Assembly: GCA_963854735.1 (NCBI GenBank)
Contig: OY978106.1
Location: 682,001-746,000 of the forward strand
Reading direction: 5' to 3'
Source of the DNA: Marvania coccoides
Lineage: Eukaryota > Chlorophyta > Trebouxiophyceae > Chlorellales > Chlorellaceae
DNA: 64,000 bases
This document shows, piece after piece, positions 45,315 to 55,106 of this stretch (its first letter is position 1; each line of letters opens with the position of its first letter). The position numbers and the translations under genes were made by a program. Under the pieces are notes generated by a model, which worked only from the letters and a program-made list of their open reading frames with translations, was not told the DNA's origin and searched no databases.

Positions 45315-46831
45315 ATGCACGGTGAGCAGAAATCTGTTAGTACTTTTTGTACCCGAGAAAAATGTTCTCCTACTGCAGCGTCTGGGGCTCCAAACTCTCG
45401 GATTTTGTTCCCTAGTTGTTCACTCCAGTGTATCATTGCCATTTTCTTTGCCAATTTATGCAGGCTTTCAACAGGCAACCAAGGCAGCACGTGTTCTGCT
45501 GCTCGTTGCATTTCTGTGCAGCTCGGTTCGGGCTCAAGGCAACGGGTTCGGACCTCCAACAATTACGGCCATCACGCCGGGCAACCGTCAGGCCATCATC
45601 TCCTTCATTCCGCCCTCCACTGATGGCAATCCGATCAGGGAGTACGTGACCACTTGCGCCCAGCCTGACGTCCCTGAAGCTGGCGTTTTGGAGAGTAGGT
45701 TGACACCCAGTAACGTTTTTGCATTCTTCAATAGCACCACTATTTTGGTTTGAAATTAACTTTCTCCCCGTGTGAATCTGCACTCTTTCTTTCTTAGTCA
45801 CTACCGACGTCGAGGATTTGGCTGGCAACCGCATCACCCTGGCGGGGCTGAACAATGGGGAGACGTACGTTTGCTCCATCATTGCGCGCGCGGTATCTGG
45901 CGGGCTGCTTCCCAGGGCAATTAACTCTCCTCCTTCCCAGCCAACTCCATTTTTCACGCCCTCGGTCAACGGCGGTAAATCCCCTTTACATGAAATGAAA
46001 CCCTTGTTCTTTAATATCATGTTTTGATGGCTTTGAATTTCACGTTATCTTCTTTCTTTTAAAGGTCCGTCTATCATCGTTGATGTTGACGGTGCCCCCT
46101 CAACCGCCGCCCCAGGCGATGCTTCCTCAACCGCTCCTTCATCTGGCATCTCCGCTCCCCCCACCGTCGAATCCCCGGCGCCATTCTTCTCTGCTGCCCC
46201 GATCATCCTTTTGGCTGAGCCCAACGCCGATGCTGGTTCTCTCACTCTGGCGTGGTCACCTATCGCAGGCCCTGCGCTCCTCACCGGCTACGCCGTCTCC
46301 TGCGAGAGCGCCTCCGCCGTGGCCGCCTTTGACTCTTCTTCTGCCAGCACCGGTACGGGATTTCTTTCAATTCTAATACACAGCTGAAATTTTCAGCACG
46401 GTGCTAACAGTTTGTATTCTTTTTAATTGCAGTGAACGTGGCGGCTGACGTCACATCTGCCACGGTGGAAGGGCTGGTCCCTGGTGACTACGTGTGCTCG
46501 GTGGCCGCGACCATTGAGGGCGGTGTGGGCCGTGCCGCCACACAGATCGCCAGAATCCCTGAGGGGCCCTCTGCCACGGCTCCTGTGCTCGCCCCCGAGG
46601 TGTCTGCTCCAGCCGTGCCTGGAGAAGCAGCGCCAGCGGACCCCACCATGCCCTCTGCCCCTGCTGCGCCCCAAGTGAGATTATTTTAATGCAGCATTTT
46701 GTCGTTGTCTGCGCTTGATCTTGAAATTGATTTTTTGTGTGTTTGTGCAGGCGCCCAGCGCTGCTGTTCAATCTGCTGCCACTGGATTCAGCCTGGTGAT
46801 GGCCATGCTTCTGTTGATGCTGATGAAGTGA
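45315..46831 (+). CDS. Secreted, probably GPI-anchored protein with two fibronectin type III domains
   Basis: Six exons (45315-45321, 45464-45694, 45798-45974, 46065-46352, 46433-46674, 46751-46831) give 341 aa. The first exon is only 7 nt (ATG CAC G). With it the protein starts MHGFQQATKAARVLLLVAFL and CSSVRAQG, a clean signal peptide. Two FN3-like modules follow, each with a first half (PPTITAITPG...REYVTTC; PIILLAEPNAD...TGYAVSCES) and a second half (LAGLNNGETYVCSIIARA; VEGLVPGDYVCSVAATIEGG), with a paired Cys in each. Each module is cut by a phase-1 intron at the same place and separated by phase-1 introns, so the second arose by exon-pair duplication. After an Ala/Pro-rich linker the last exon ends in a hydrophobic tail FSLVMAMLLLMLMK without a cytosolic domain, as in GPI precursors. 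A surface adhesion or recognition role is inferred. Confidence 0.75.
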
Positions 46832-47262
46832 AAAAGGGGTGAAAGACAATGGCTTGCGAGGGAGGAAAAAACCCCAAAATGGAACATGAAATGAGGAAAC
46901 CATGCTATCATTAAATACAAAACAAAATACAAATTTGAGTGTTTAGATTCCGCACAGAGACGGCGACTAAGGCCACACAGCAGAGGGGCAAGCTTGATCC
47001 TAACAATTAAGTCAGGAGCCCGGCTCATGTGCGGCGTAGGGCCTACCGCCGCACATGGAACATAAATTTTATACACGGCAGTTATTACTTCCGATAGCTT
47101 TTATTATGATTATTATTTGTGGATGCATGCAAGTTTGGACACGATGTAATGTTCATGGCCGCTCCTATTATTTGTTCCCCCCGAAAGACAGATTTATGCA
47201 AAAAGGTCATAGGAGAATCAGAGCAATGGTCTAGCTCTGCATTCAGTTACTGTTGTGAAGTA
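46832..47262. other. Intergenic, convergent 3' ends; holds repeat copy A
   Basis: 431 bp between the FN3-protein and RAD5-like genes; most of its middle is the dispersed repeat at 46941-47061. No gene seen. Confidence 0.6.
46941..47061 (+). repeat. Dispersed repeat, copy A, with a hairpin
   Basis: 121 bp matching 12028-12129 (opposite strand): GTTTAGATTCCGCACAGAGA, CACAGCAGAGGGGCA, TCCTAACAATTAAG, GGAGCC, CCGCCGCACATGGAAC. It carries a near-perfect hairpin CATGTGCGGCG...CCGCCGCACATG at 47026-47058, of which copy B retains only the right arm. Lies outside coding sequence in both copies. Confidence 0.6.
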
Positions 47263-50200
47263 CTACTGCAGCTGCATCAGCAGACGGACGTCGCGGATGC
47301 GCGCAGCTGCCACGTCCTGCGCTGCCCGCCGCTCAAACGCCGCCCGCATGAGCTTACGCTTCTCCTCCTGCAGCTCCAGCATGCGCTCCTCGATGCTGTC
47401 CTGCACTATGTAGCGGTGAATGGACACCGGGCGCCGCTGCCCCAACCGGTGCACCCTGCAAAACATAACAAAACAAAAAAATCAACGCCCAATTATTATT
47501 ATTTTTTAATAGTAAATTTGATGAATGAAGTAATTACTATTACAGCATTAAACCACAATACCGCTCGTTCTTCCTTCCTTGATATACATGTACCTATCGC
47601 TGGCCTGCTCCTCCACTGCTGGGTTCCACCAGGGGTCCAGAATGTGAGCGTGGTTGGCGGCAGTGAGGTTGAGCCCCACCCCGCCGGCTTTCAGCGAGAT
47701 GAGGAAAACGCGGGGACCTGAAGGGTTGTCCGCAGCGAACGCGCGGAGGTGGGCATCGCGTTTGGCAGCACGGGTTCGGCCGTCCAGGCGGCAGAAAGGA
47801 ATGCGGTGGAAGGCGAGAGCCATGCCGACGAGGTCCAGCATCCCGGTGAACTGCGAAAAGATGACGTGCTTCTCCTGTGCAGGCCAAGAAAGGACGACTG
47901 CTATTTAATGGAAATCTTATTGTCATTGCAACGCTTCTCTCATTTCGTTTGTAATCATGCAAAACAGGCATGCAACAAGAAAGGGAAGAGCTGGTTCTAG
48001 AGCTCACCTCGGGCTTGGACGCCATCGCTGCCATCAGCGTGCCCATCAGCGCCGCGATTTTTGCTCCGCTGGGAGGAGCGCCTCCAGCCACAGCGGACTC
48101 CCCGTCGTCCTCGGTCGGCTCTGGCTCCGGAGGCAGCTCCACCAGGTTTGTGTGCGAAATGGGGCCGCGGCAGAGCGGGCACAGGGGCTTGTCTTTGCTG
48201 ATCACCGCGTCGATGCAGCGCTGTAAAAAAATAATATATATATTTTTTCATATGCCCAATAAGCACCGAGGATAATTAAGCTATATATATATTTATCGCA
48301 TGGAAGGGAAAAAAGAAGCTAGTCGACTAATTGAGCTGATAAATTTACAGTATATGCATCCTGGAAGCAACTAAGCCCATCTAACTACGTACCTTGCAGA
48401 AAATGTGCTTGCAGAGCGTGATGCAGGGGGAGCTCACGTCATACAGGCACACCGGGCACTCGTCGCCCAGCCCCTCCCGCAGGAGCCCCTCCAGCTGCGC
48501 CGTGAGCTCTGCAGTCAGACGAGAAGCGGCGGTGCGAGGCGCGGCGGCGGCGACGGCAAAAGCGGGCTCCTCTGTGGGCACCAGGGATGCATCGCAGCAG
48601 ATTTGGCGCAGGCGGAGCAGCACCTCTAGCACAGCGGTGTAGTTGGCGAGGAGGGTGCCGGCTGCCATGTGCTGGGAGATTAAACTCCGCCCAGCAGCCC
48701 TGTTTTTGAAATGAAAAAATAAATAAAATGAGGTGAGAATGCGTAGAGTAGAAATTGACACGCATGATCCAGCATGGATTGGAAGAGAAAGAGGAAATAA
48801 AAAATGAGGAAAACACCCGCCGTCTCGAAATTAAGAATCTAAACTAAAGAAAAATGATTGACGTACTCCCAGCGCTGGTACTTGGCCTTGGCAGCGGCTT
48901 CCAGGTCCACGGGGACGATGAAGACGGACTTTGGGGGCAGGGCCACCAGCGGCGCTCCATTGCGTATGCTGTGCTTTGTGCGCCGCAGCGCCAGGGAACC
49001 GACCAGCACCTGGAAAGATTTTTGTTTCAGAAATACATGTAAACGAATCCTGACTGCTTACCCATGTCCATCGTTATTCGTCCCTTCTTTTGGACACATT
49101 TTCCCAGCCAAATGACGGCATATGCCGTCATTTGGCTGGGTAATAGCATGGTCTGCATCTTCCATTTCTCACCTGCAGCGTCTTCACCGCGCCCTCCTCC
49201 CCGTTCACCACCGGCCGCTCAATCCCTCGCCTGAACACCGAAGCCTCCTCCAGAGTCTCCATCTTCAGGAATGCCACCAGGCCGTGCAGATCCCGCAGCG
49301 AGTTAGGGATGGGGGTCCCAGTGAGCCCCCACCTGCGCTCCGCTTTGAGGGATCTCACAGCTTTAGAGGTGTGCGTGGCTGGATTTTTGAGAATGTGCGC
49401 CTCGTCCGCGATGACGCGCAGCCAGCTCGTGCCGGGGAGGCCGTTTCTGGCGCCAGCTTCTGAGGCGAGGGTGCCTGCAGATGAAATTTCGCATATAAAT
49501 GATGATATACTACGGCTTTTGAAGCCTGTGGGCGAGAAAATTTGATTTGAGGTAGGAAGAAAAAATAAAAGGCAGTATTCACCATAAGTGCTGATGACGA
49601 CATCATGTCCGCTGATGAAGTTTGACCGCATGTCGCGGTTGGGGCCGTGGTAGACCAGCACCTGCAGCAAGAAAATTAAATACCTAAATTACTTAGAGCC
49701 TCCATATTTCTTAATAAATGTTGAAAAAGCAAACATACTTTGAGCGCTCCAGGAGCCACGTGCTCCTCAAACTGCATGGCCCAGCCGGTCACCACCGACA
49801 GCGGGCACAGAATCAGCGTGGCGCGCGGCCCATTAGCAGCAGGCGGAGCGGCAGGGCGCTGCAGCGCCGCCGCTGCCGCAGCCGCCTCGCCCGCGCGCTG
49901 CTCCGACTTAAACCGCGCCTTGCGCTTCTTCTCTTTGGCTTTTTTGTCAGCGCGCGCTTTCTTTTTGGGAGGCACTTCTTCGTCGCTTTCTTCGTCGTCA
50001 GGAGCGCCGTTGTCATCGCGGTCAGCGGCAGCGATGGGGCGCAGGGCAGCAGGATCCGCGCCGGGGCAGTTGGTGGCGATGAGGGCGATGGTGGTCAGAG
50101 ACTTCCCCAGCCCCATGTCTAATAATTCGAAAGGAAGAAAAGAAATGGCTGTTAAAATCCGCCAATGAGGGAGCTTGATTAAATTAATTAATATTTCAAG

Positions 50201-51541
50201 TATAACCAGTGTGCTTTCGAGCTCATCACAGGGGGAGGGCGACATCAAAGCGAATGATACACTCGAAAGTTGCTTTATAACTGAAAGAAAAAAATAAAAC
50301 GCTCACCGTCTGCCAGTATGCCGCCTTTGGTGGGCTTCGGCCTGGTCTGCGAGGTGAAATTTGCCAGGCTGTGGGTGTACTCCACCCTGCCGCCGCCCTT
50401 GGGCATCCGCGGCTCCCAGAACACCGGCAGTCGGGTGCTATCGTTCTCAAGATCAACCATCCACGCCAGCGCCTCCTTTTGGTGGGGATACAGCGGTGTT
50501 TTAACTACAGGGGCCGCTTCCAACTCGCTCCTGCGCAGCTTGTTCAGTTTGCGGAGAGCGCGGTGTTAAAATGGCACCAAACTTGAGCTTAATTATTATG
50601 GAGAGAAAGGGTGTTAAAATAATTAAAAAAGTAAACCAATGCGCACCTGGGGCCGCTCTCTTCGGCCACCAGCGAGTCAAACACGGTATTGACGCGCTCC
50701 AAGACCTGTTGCGCTGTCAGGCGGCGTGCCTTGGGAGCCGGCGGCGGCGGCGCCGCCGCCCTGCTGGTGGAAGGCCCCGCCCCGCCGGGAGACCTCGCCT
50801 GTGAGAGGCTGACCGCTGCTGAGGGGCCATGGGGGGAGGAAAGCGTGCAGCCTGCGCTTCTGAGCGCCCTGGCGATTTCTGCGCGGTAGGATTCGTCGCC
50901 GTAGCAAGAGATGGCCACCGGCATCTTGTACTTGTTGGTAGTGCCTTTTTCCCGGAAAGAAGGAAGAAATGAAAGAAATGAAAAACCGCATTAGTTTCCA
51001 ATTTATTGCCCCCCGTTTTCCTTGCTGCAAAGACTCAAAATTTAGCCAAAACATTCAGTTGAAATTAACGTGCGTTCTTTAGAAAGTTGTATGCTTTTGC
51101 GCCTATTAATTCAAAAACATGTGGTCATTTCTGTACAACTCACCGTGTCCCAGCGCTGCCGCCTCCAGCAGCACTTTCCCTGCGTCCACAAGCGGAGACA
51201 TGTACATCACCAGTGTCCTCGGCAGGTGTCCCACTTTTTCGCCACGGATGTTATCGACCCTGATGGCCCAGCGATCGTAGGGGTTGTTGGGATCGCGCTC
51301 CAGCATCATCATCTCGTGCCGGTTCACCGTGCCTGCGCTACAACAACGTCAACAGCAGCATAGCTTAAATTGGTCTGGCGGGAGTGTTTCTGGTACAGAA
51401 ATCGATGGTTTTCGGTCTTGCTTTGAATTTACCTGGGTAGTACTGAATGCCCACCACCTGGGCGCTGAAGTCCCCCAGATAGTCGAGCTCCATTTCGTCA
51501 TCGCTGGCGCTGGTGCTGGCGGCCAAGGCAGACTGGGACAT
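47263..51541 (-). CDS. HIRAN-SNF2-RING helicase/ubiquitin ligase, RAD5/HLTF type
   Basis: Twelve exons (51433-51541, 51144-51332, 50647-50944, 50307-50530, 49739-50118, 49583-49661, 49173-49474, 48867-49009, 48393-48699, 48008-48220, 47594-47874, 47263-47455) give 905 aa. Domains in order: HIRAN (VVGIQYYPG...LERDPNNPYDRWAIRVDNIR), SNF2 ATPase with GILADDMGLGKSLTTIALIA (Walker A), an acidic then Lys-rich insertion with a nuclear signal (PPKKKARADKKAKEKKRK), VIADEAHILKN (DEAH), WGLTGTPIPNSLRDL, then an inserted RING finger (CPVCLYDVSSPCITLCKHIF, CKRCI, CPLC), then the helicase C-domain (HVIFSQFTGMLDL, ISLKAGGVGLNLTAAN, DPWWNPAVEEQASDR, HRLGQRRPV). This is the Rad5/HLTF layout: PCNA polyubiquitination and fork remodelling in error-free DNA damage tolerance. 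Stop is TAG right after the usual C-terminal helix. Confidence 0.93.
48247..48280 (+). repeat. Short dispersed repeat, intronic copy
   Basis: TTCATATGCCCAATAAGCAC followed by CGAGGATAATTAAG in the intron between RAD5-like exons 10 and 9. It matches 54589-54622 with only two or three differences. Confidence 0.7.
49103..49140. repeat. Perfect 38-bp palindrome in a RAD5-like intron
   Basis: Two 19-base arms (CCCAGCCAAATGACGGCAT and its exact reverse complement) meet without a spacer at 49121/49122. It lies in the intron between exons 8 and 7 of the RAD5-like gene. The length and perfection are far beyond chance for the surrounding AT-rich intron. Confidence 0.9.
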
Positions 51542-52698
51542 CGTGTCGGGAGGGCGGGGCGGGGCGCGCAGCAGAAGAAGACAGTTCAAAAGTTCACTGT
51601 GGGTTTAAGGAAGGCCGCTGGCCAGGCTGCAGAGACAAAAGCAAATGCGAATGATCAAGTGAGCAAACGAGCTAAAAATGAGCTCAGCAGCCGTCAAGCT
51701 TGCACTCTCGCACGATGATTGGAGTATAACTTCGAATCGGCCACGTCGGGATCAATGTATCCGCCAAAATGCAGGCCACAATTTGATCTAAAAAACTAAA
51801 AACTGATCTAAAGTGTTCTTATTCGTACTCTCTAGGGCGAGTCGCCACACACAAGTCTCTGCGATTTTATGCAATTTTTAGTGGCATCGCTGGGCGGGTT
51901 TTACGCCTTTCGTTGAATTTTTATAAAAATAAATAAATTTGAAAGATATAATGAAAAATCTGTTAAAAAAAACAAAACAAAAAGTGAAATAAAGATAAAA
52001 TTGAATCGTAAGATCGTACTTGGTGCTGCGGCAGCGAACAAACCATTTTTTTCTAGCGACTGGGTATCCCGACCTGATCAAAGATATATAATTCGTTCTT
52101 TTTTCCCGGTTCCAGGGTTTTCTATCAATTCGTTCTTTTTGTATTATAATGGTACTTGTGACCAGCAACCAACAACATTACCACCACCTACTGCCTGTTG
52201 TTTGTCGGAGGCTGCCTCTGGGCACACGTATCTTTCATCCGCCTTCGCTGCCACCGCCGCCCCTAAAACTCCCCTGATAATCATTATTAAATAGCAGCAT
52301 TAAAATGAACATAGATTCTGACTGCAATTCTTTATATGTTTCGATCTAATAATGCTATTATAAAGGGAAAATGCAGCAGCCTGGGTACTGGGACCGACGA
52401 GCTTGCATTTTTTATTTACATTTCAAGCTGGGGCGACGGTGGCATGAATGAACCAGCCCAGCATCTGCCATATGTATATATTTCCAGGCAGCGTGTCGTT
52501 TTTTTTTGCTGAAACGACACACGCACGTACTGTACCATAAATAGCTGCCAGGCTGGCAGAAATGAGCCGGGGTTCCTTCGTATCTATACGCATATAGTCG
52601 TACAAATGTAAAATTATCTCGACAAATTACATGCCGCGTCATATATCACAGGCAAAACCAACTGCCAAAATCGCTCAACCGCTTGCGATCATAAATCA
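51542..52698. other. Intergenic between RAD5-like and RCC1-like genes
   Basis: 1157-bp AT-rich divergent interval. Contains one copy (52106-52129) of a 24-bp repeat also found at 58493-58516. No coding exon recognised; it must hold both promoters. Confidence 0.55.
52106..52129 (+). repeat. 24-bp dispersed repeat, copy 1
   Basis: CCGGTTCCAGGGTTTTCTAT plus CAAT, identical to 58493-58516 about 6.4 kb away, same orientation. Confidence 0.75.
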
Positions 52699-54333
52699 AT
52701 GCTGCAAAATCATATAACTATTCCGCTTTCTGAAATGAGCGCAATGATGCGGCCCACAATATATTTCTGGGTTGCTTTATTGCTCGTGAACTCGTTTCCG
52801 TGCACGCTGGCGGCGCGGAGAGGTGTGTGGGCACGGCAGCAATACATTTTGAAATATTTATTTACCACAGAAAGCGCAGACCCAGCTAACTGCTTGTTCG
52901 TTTGACTCTATTTCATGTTTTTTACAGCTTCTCTAGAAAATCCCGGATATTCCGTCCTGCAATCCATCGCCCTTGGCGGCTCCCACGCTTGCGCCATCAC
53001 CAGAAGTTCAACAGATTATGATTATTCAGCAGGACAGGCTGCCTGCTGGGGGTCTAATAATCAGGGCCAGCTGGGCGCGCCGCCCGAATCGCTGCCGAGC
53101 TCCCCTGCCCCGGTTCTGATGAGCTCGAAACAGAAGTGGACGGCGATCACCTGCGGAGCAGAGCATACGTGCGCATTGAACTCTAACGACGACCTCTTCT
53201 GCTGGGGCTCCAACCAGCATTACCAGCTGGGGACCGAAAGCGTGCAGGCTTCGTCCGACCCTTTGCCGGTCCCACCGCCCCTTGGGTCGAAATGGAGAAG
53301 AGTGTCTGCTGGGGGGGACCGCACCTGCGCGATAGCTGCCGTGCCCGCCATTCAACCACCTGGACTTTTCGGAGAGATTAGGGGCAGCGTGTACTGCTGG
53401 GGGGCAGAGTCATTGGCGCTGCCTGAAAACAACGCGGCTACCGACACGTCCATTCCTACACAGGTGGCGTTCGAGGGCATAACGGCAACCCAGAATTTTG
53501 CTGACATCTGCGCTGGTGCCAGGCACACATGTGCAGTTCTTGCTGCGAGCGAGGTCGCTGACGGGTATCCCATTTCAACGCCTGTGTATTGCTGGGGCGC
53601 AAACGACGCGGGCCAGCTGGGGCAACCCAGCTCCTCGCTAACTCGATCAAATACGGCCATCAATGTTGACAACAATGCGTGGAAAGACATAGCTTGCGGC
53701 GGCAGCAGCACTTGGGCCATGATGGAGAACGTTACAATGTGGGCTTGGGGGGAAATGAACACAGCTGCGGCTGGTGTCTCAGTAGCTTCAATAGGCGACA
53801 TCTACGGTGCCGCTGCCGTCGAAAATATGCAAGCAAATCACCCAGATTTGGGGATGCCGGATGGGTATGACTGGAGATCTGTGGCCGCAGGCGATCGCCA
53901 TGCATGCGGTGATTTTCGAGGCTTGATATATTGCTGGGGTGCGAACGACCAAAGCCAGCTGGGGGCTGCGGTCAACGAAAACTTGGTCAACTACCCTCCA
54001 ACAGCGGTTGAATTAGACTACCAAATGGAGTGGGGTTCGGTTTCGACAGGAGGCGCAACTACGTGTGTTCATGCGTCTTATCGCTCCATACCACATAGAT
54101 CTGGCACCGAAGATCGCGGGTGGTGGTGCTGGGGCTCCAACGATTATGGAAAGCTTGGTGCCAACTTCAACGGAGCAAGCTCGCCGAAGCCTTTGAAAGT
54201 GGCCCCTGTCAGCCTTGAAGCACCGCCAACCTCCAACGACACTGCACCGACCTCTGGCGGGGTGATACATAATAACGTGCAGCTCTGCAAAAATGCAGGC
54301 AAGTTCAAATGCGCTCTGACAGTATTGGCCTGA
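52699..54333 (+). CDS. Secreted RCC1-repeat protein
   Basis: Exons 52699-52822 and 52928-54333 give 509 aa. The first exon encodes a hydrophobic leader, best from the inner Met (MMRPTIYFWVALLLVNSFPC then TLAARRG), so the protein probably enters the secretory pathway. The second exon has about seven RCC1-like blades, each built as W-x-x-[VI]-x-x-G-x-x-[HT]-[TA]-C-A followed by CWGSNNQGQLG or YCWGANDAGQLG; e.g. WTAITCGAEHTCAL, WRRVSAGGDRTCAI, WKDIACGGSSTWAM. Each blade has a Cys in the His-x-Cys strand and another before Trp-Gly, giving blade disulfides, unlike nuclear RCC1. Such Cys-containing RCC1 repeats occur in extracellular proteins of algae and bacteria. No membrane anchor is seen at the C-terminus. 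Function unknown; the one blade with STWAM lacks its Cys. Confidence 0.82.
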
Positions 54334-55106
54334 ATGCTTAAGTCTCAAAAATCATGGTTTATCCCGGTTTCTTCCCTTTTCACGCAGTAATATGGTCGCT
54401 TACTGTGGCCAGCGCGATGGCTTACTCGTGATGGTTATTTCATATGCCCAGCCTGGGCACTGAGTGTACTCCGAGTTAGTTCCCGCCAGTTCCCAGCCTC
54501 CCTGCAGTCCACGCAACTCGGCGGAAATGGCGCCGAACGGCAGGCGGGCGGCACGGCACGCCAACCTGCTCTTTCCTTGAGCCTTTTTTTTCATATGCCC
54601 ACCAAGCACCGAGGATATTAAGTCTCAATCTTATTTTTCAACAAAAATAAAAATTAAAGAGACACCAGGGGGAGGACGCCCTATAATAGTTGCACGTTTC
54701 TACTCAAATGTTTCCCATCGTCCAGTCACTTGATGAGCCTTTTGCATGAAGCGGCGCTGCAGGTGGCTTCACCATGTCATATTAATTGGAAACGCACGGC
54801 GCCGCCAGCGAACCATCCATCGGCGCAAAGAGGCAATATGCAGGGTCTTGATTTTGCATGTCAAAAGTAGGCTGCAATATTTTGGGAGCAGCTCAAGAAA
54901 GACTTAAGAGCTGGGAGGAAAGTGCTCTGTGGCTGGAAAATTTGCCCAAACCGCCCTATTGGCAGCCCATTCATATTTAAAAACATAAAATACCTGCTCA
55001 AGAACACTAGCGACGCGCAAAAATGAGGAAATCGCAGTAAATTGTCGACGAAATTTTATTTTGAGAGATCCCGCCCGTGTTCTGCCAACACAGGAAATCC
55101 GCAGCG
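54334..55106. other. Intergenic between RCC1-like and V-ATPase genes
   Basis: 773 bp. Holds CATATGCCCAGCCTGGGCACTG (54442) and the second copy of the short dispersed repeat (54584-54622). The V-ATPase promoter must lie at its right end. No gene seen. Confidence 0.55.
54584..54622 (+). repeat. Short dispersed repeat, intergenic copy
   Basis: A T-run and then TCATATGCCCACCAAGCACC and GAGGATATTAAG; counterpart of 48247-48280. Confidence 0.7.
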
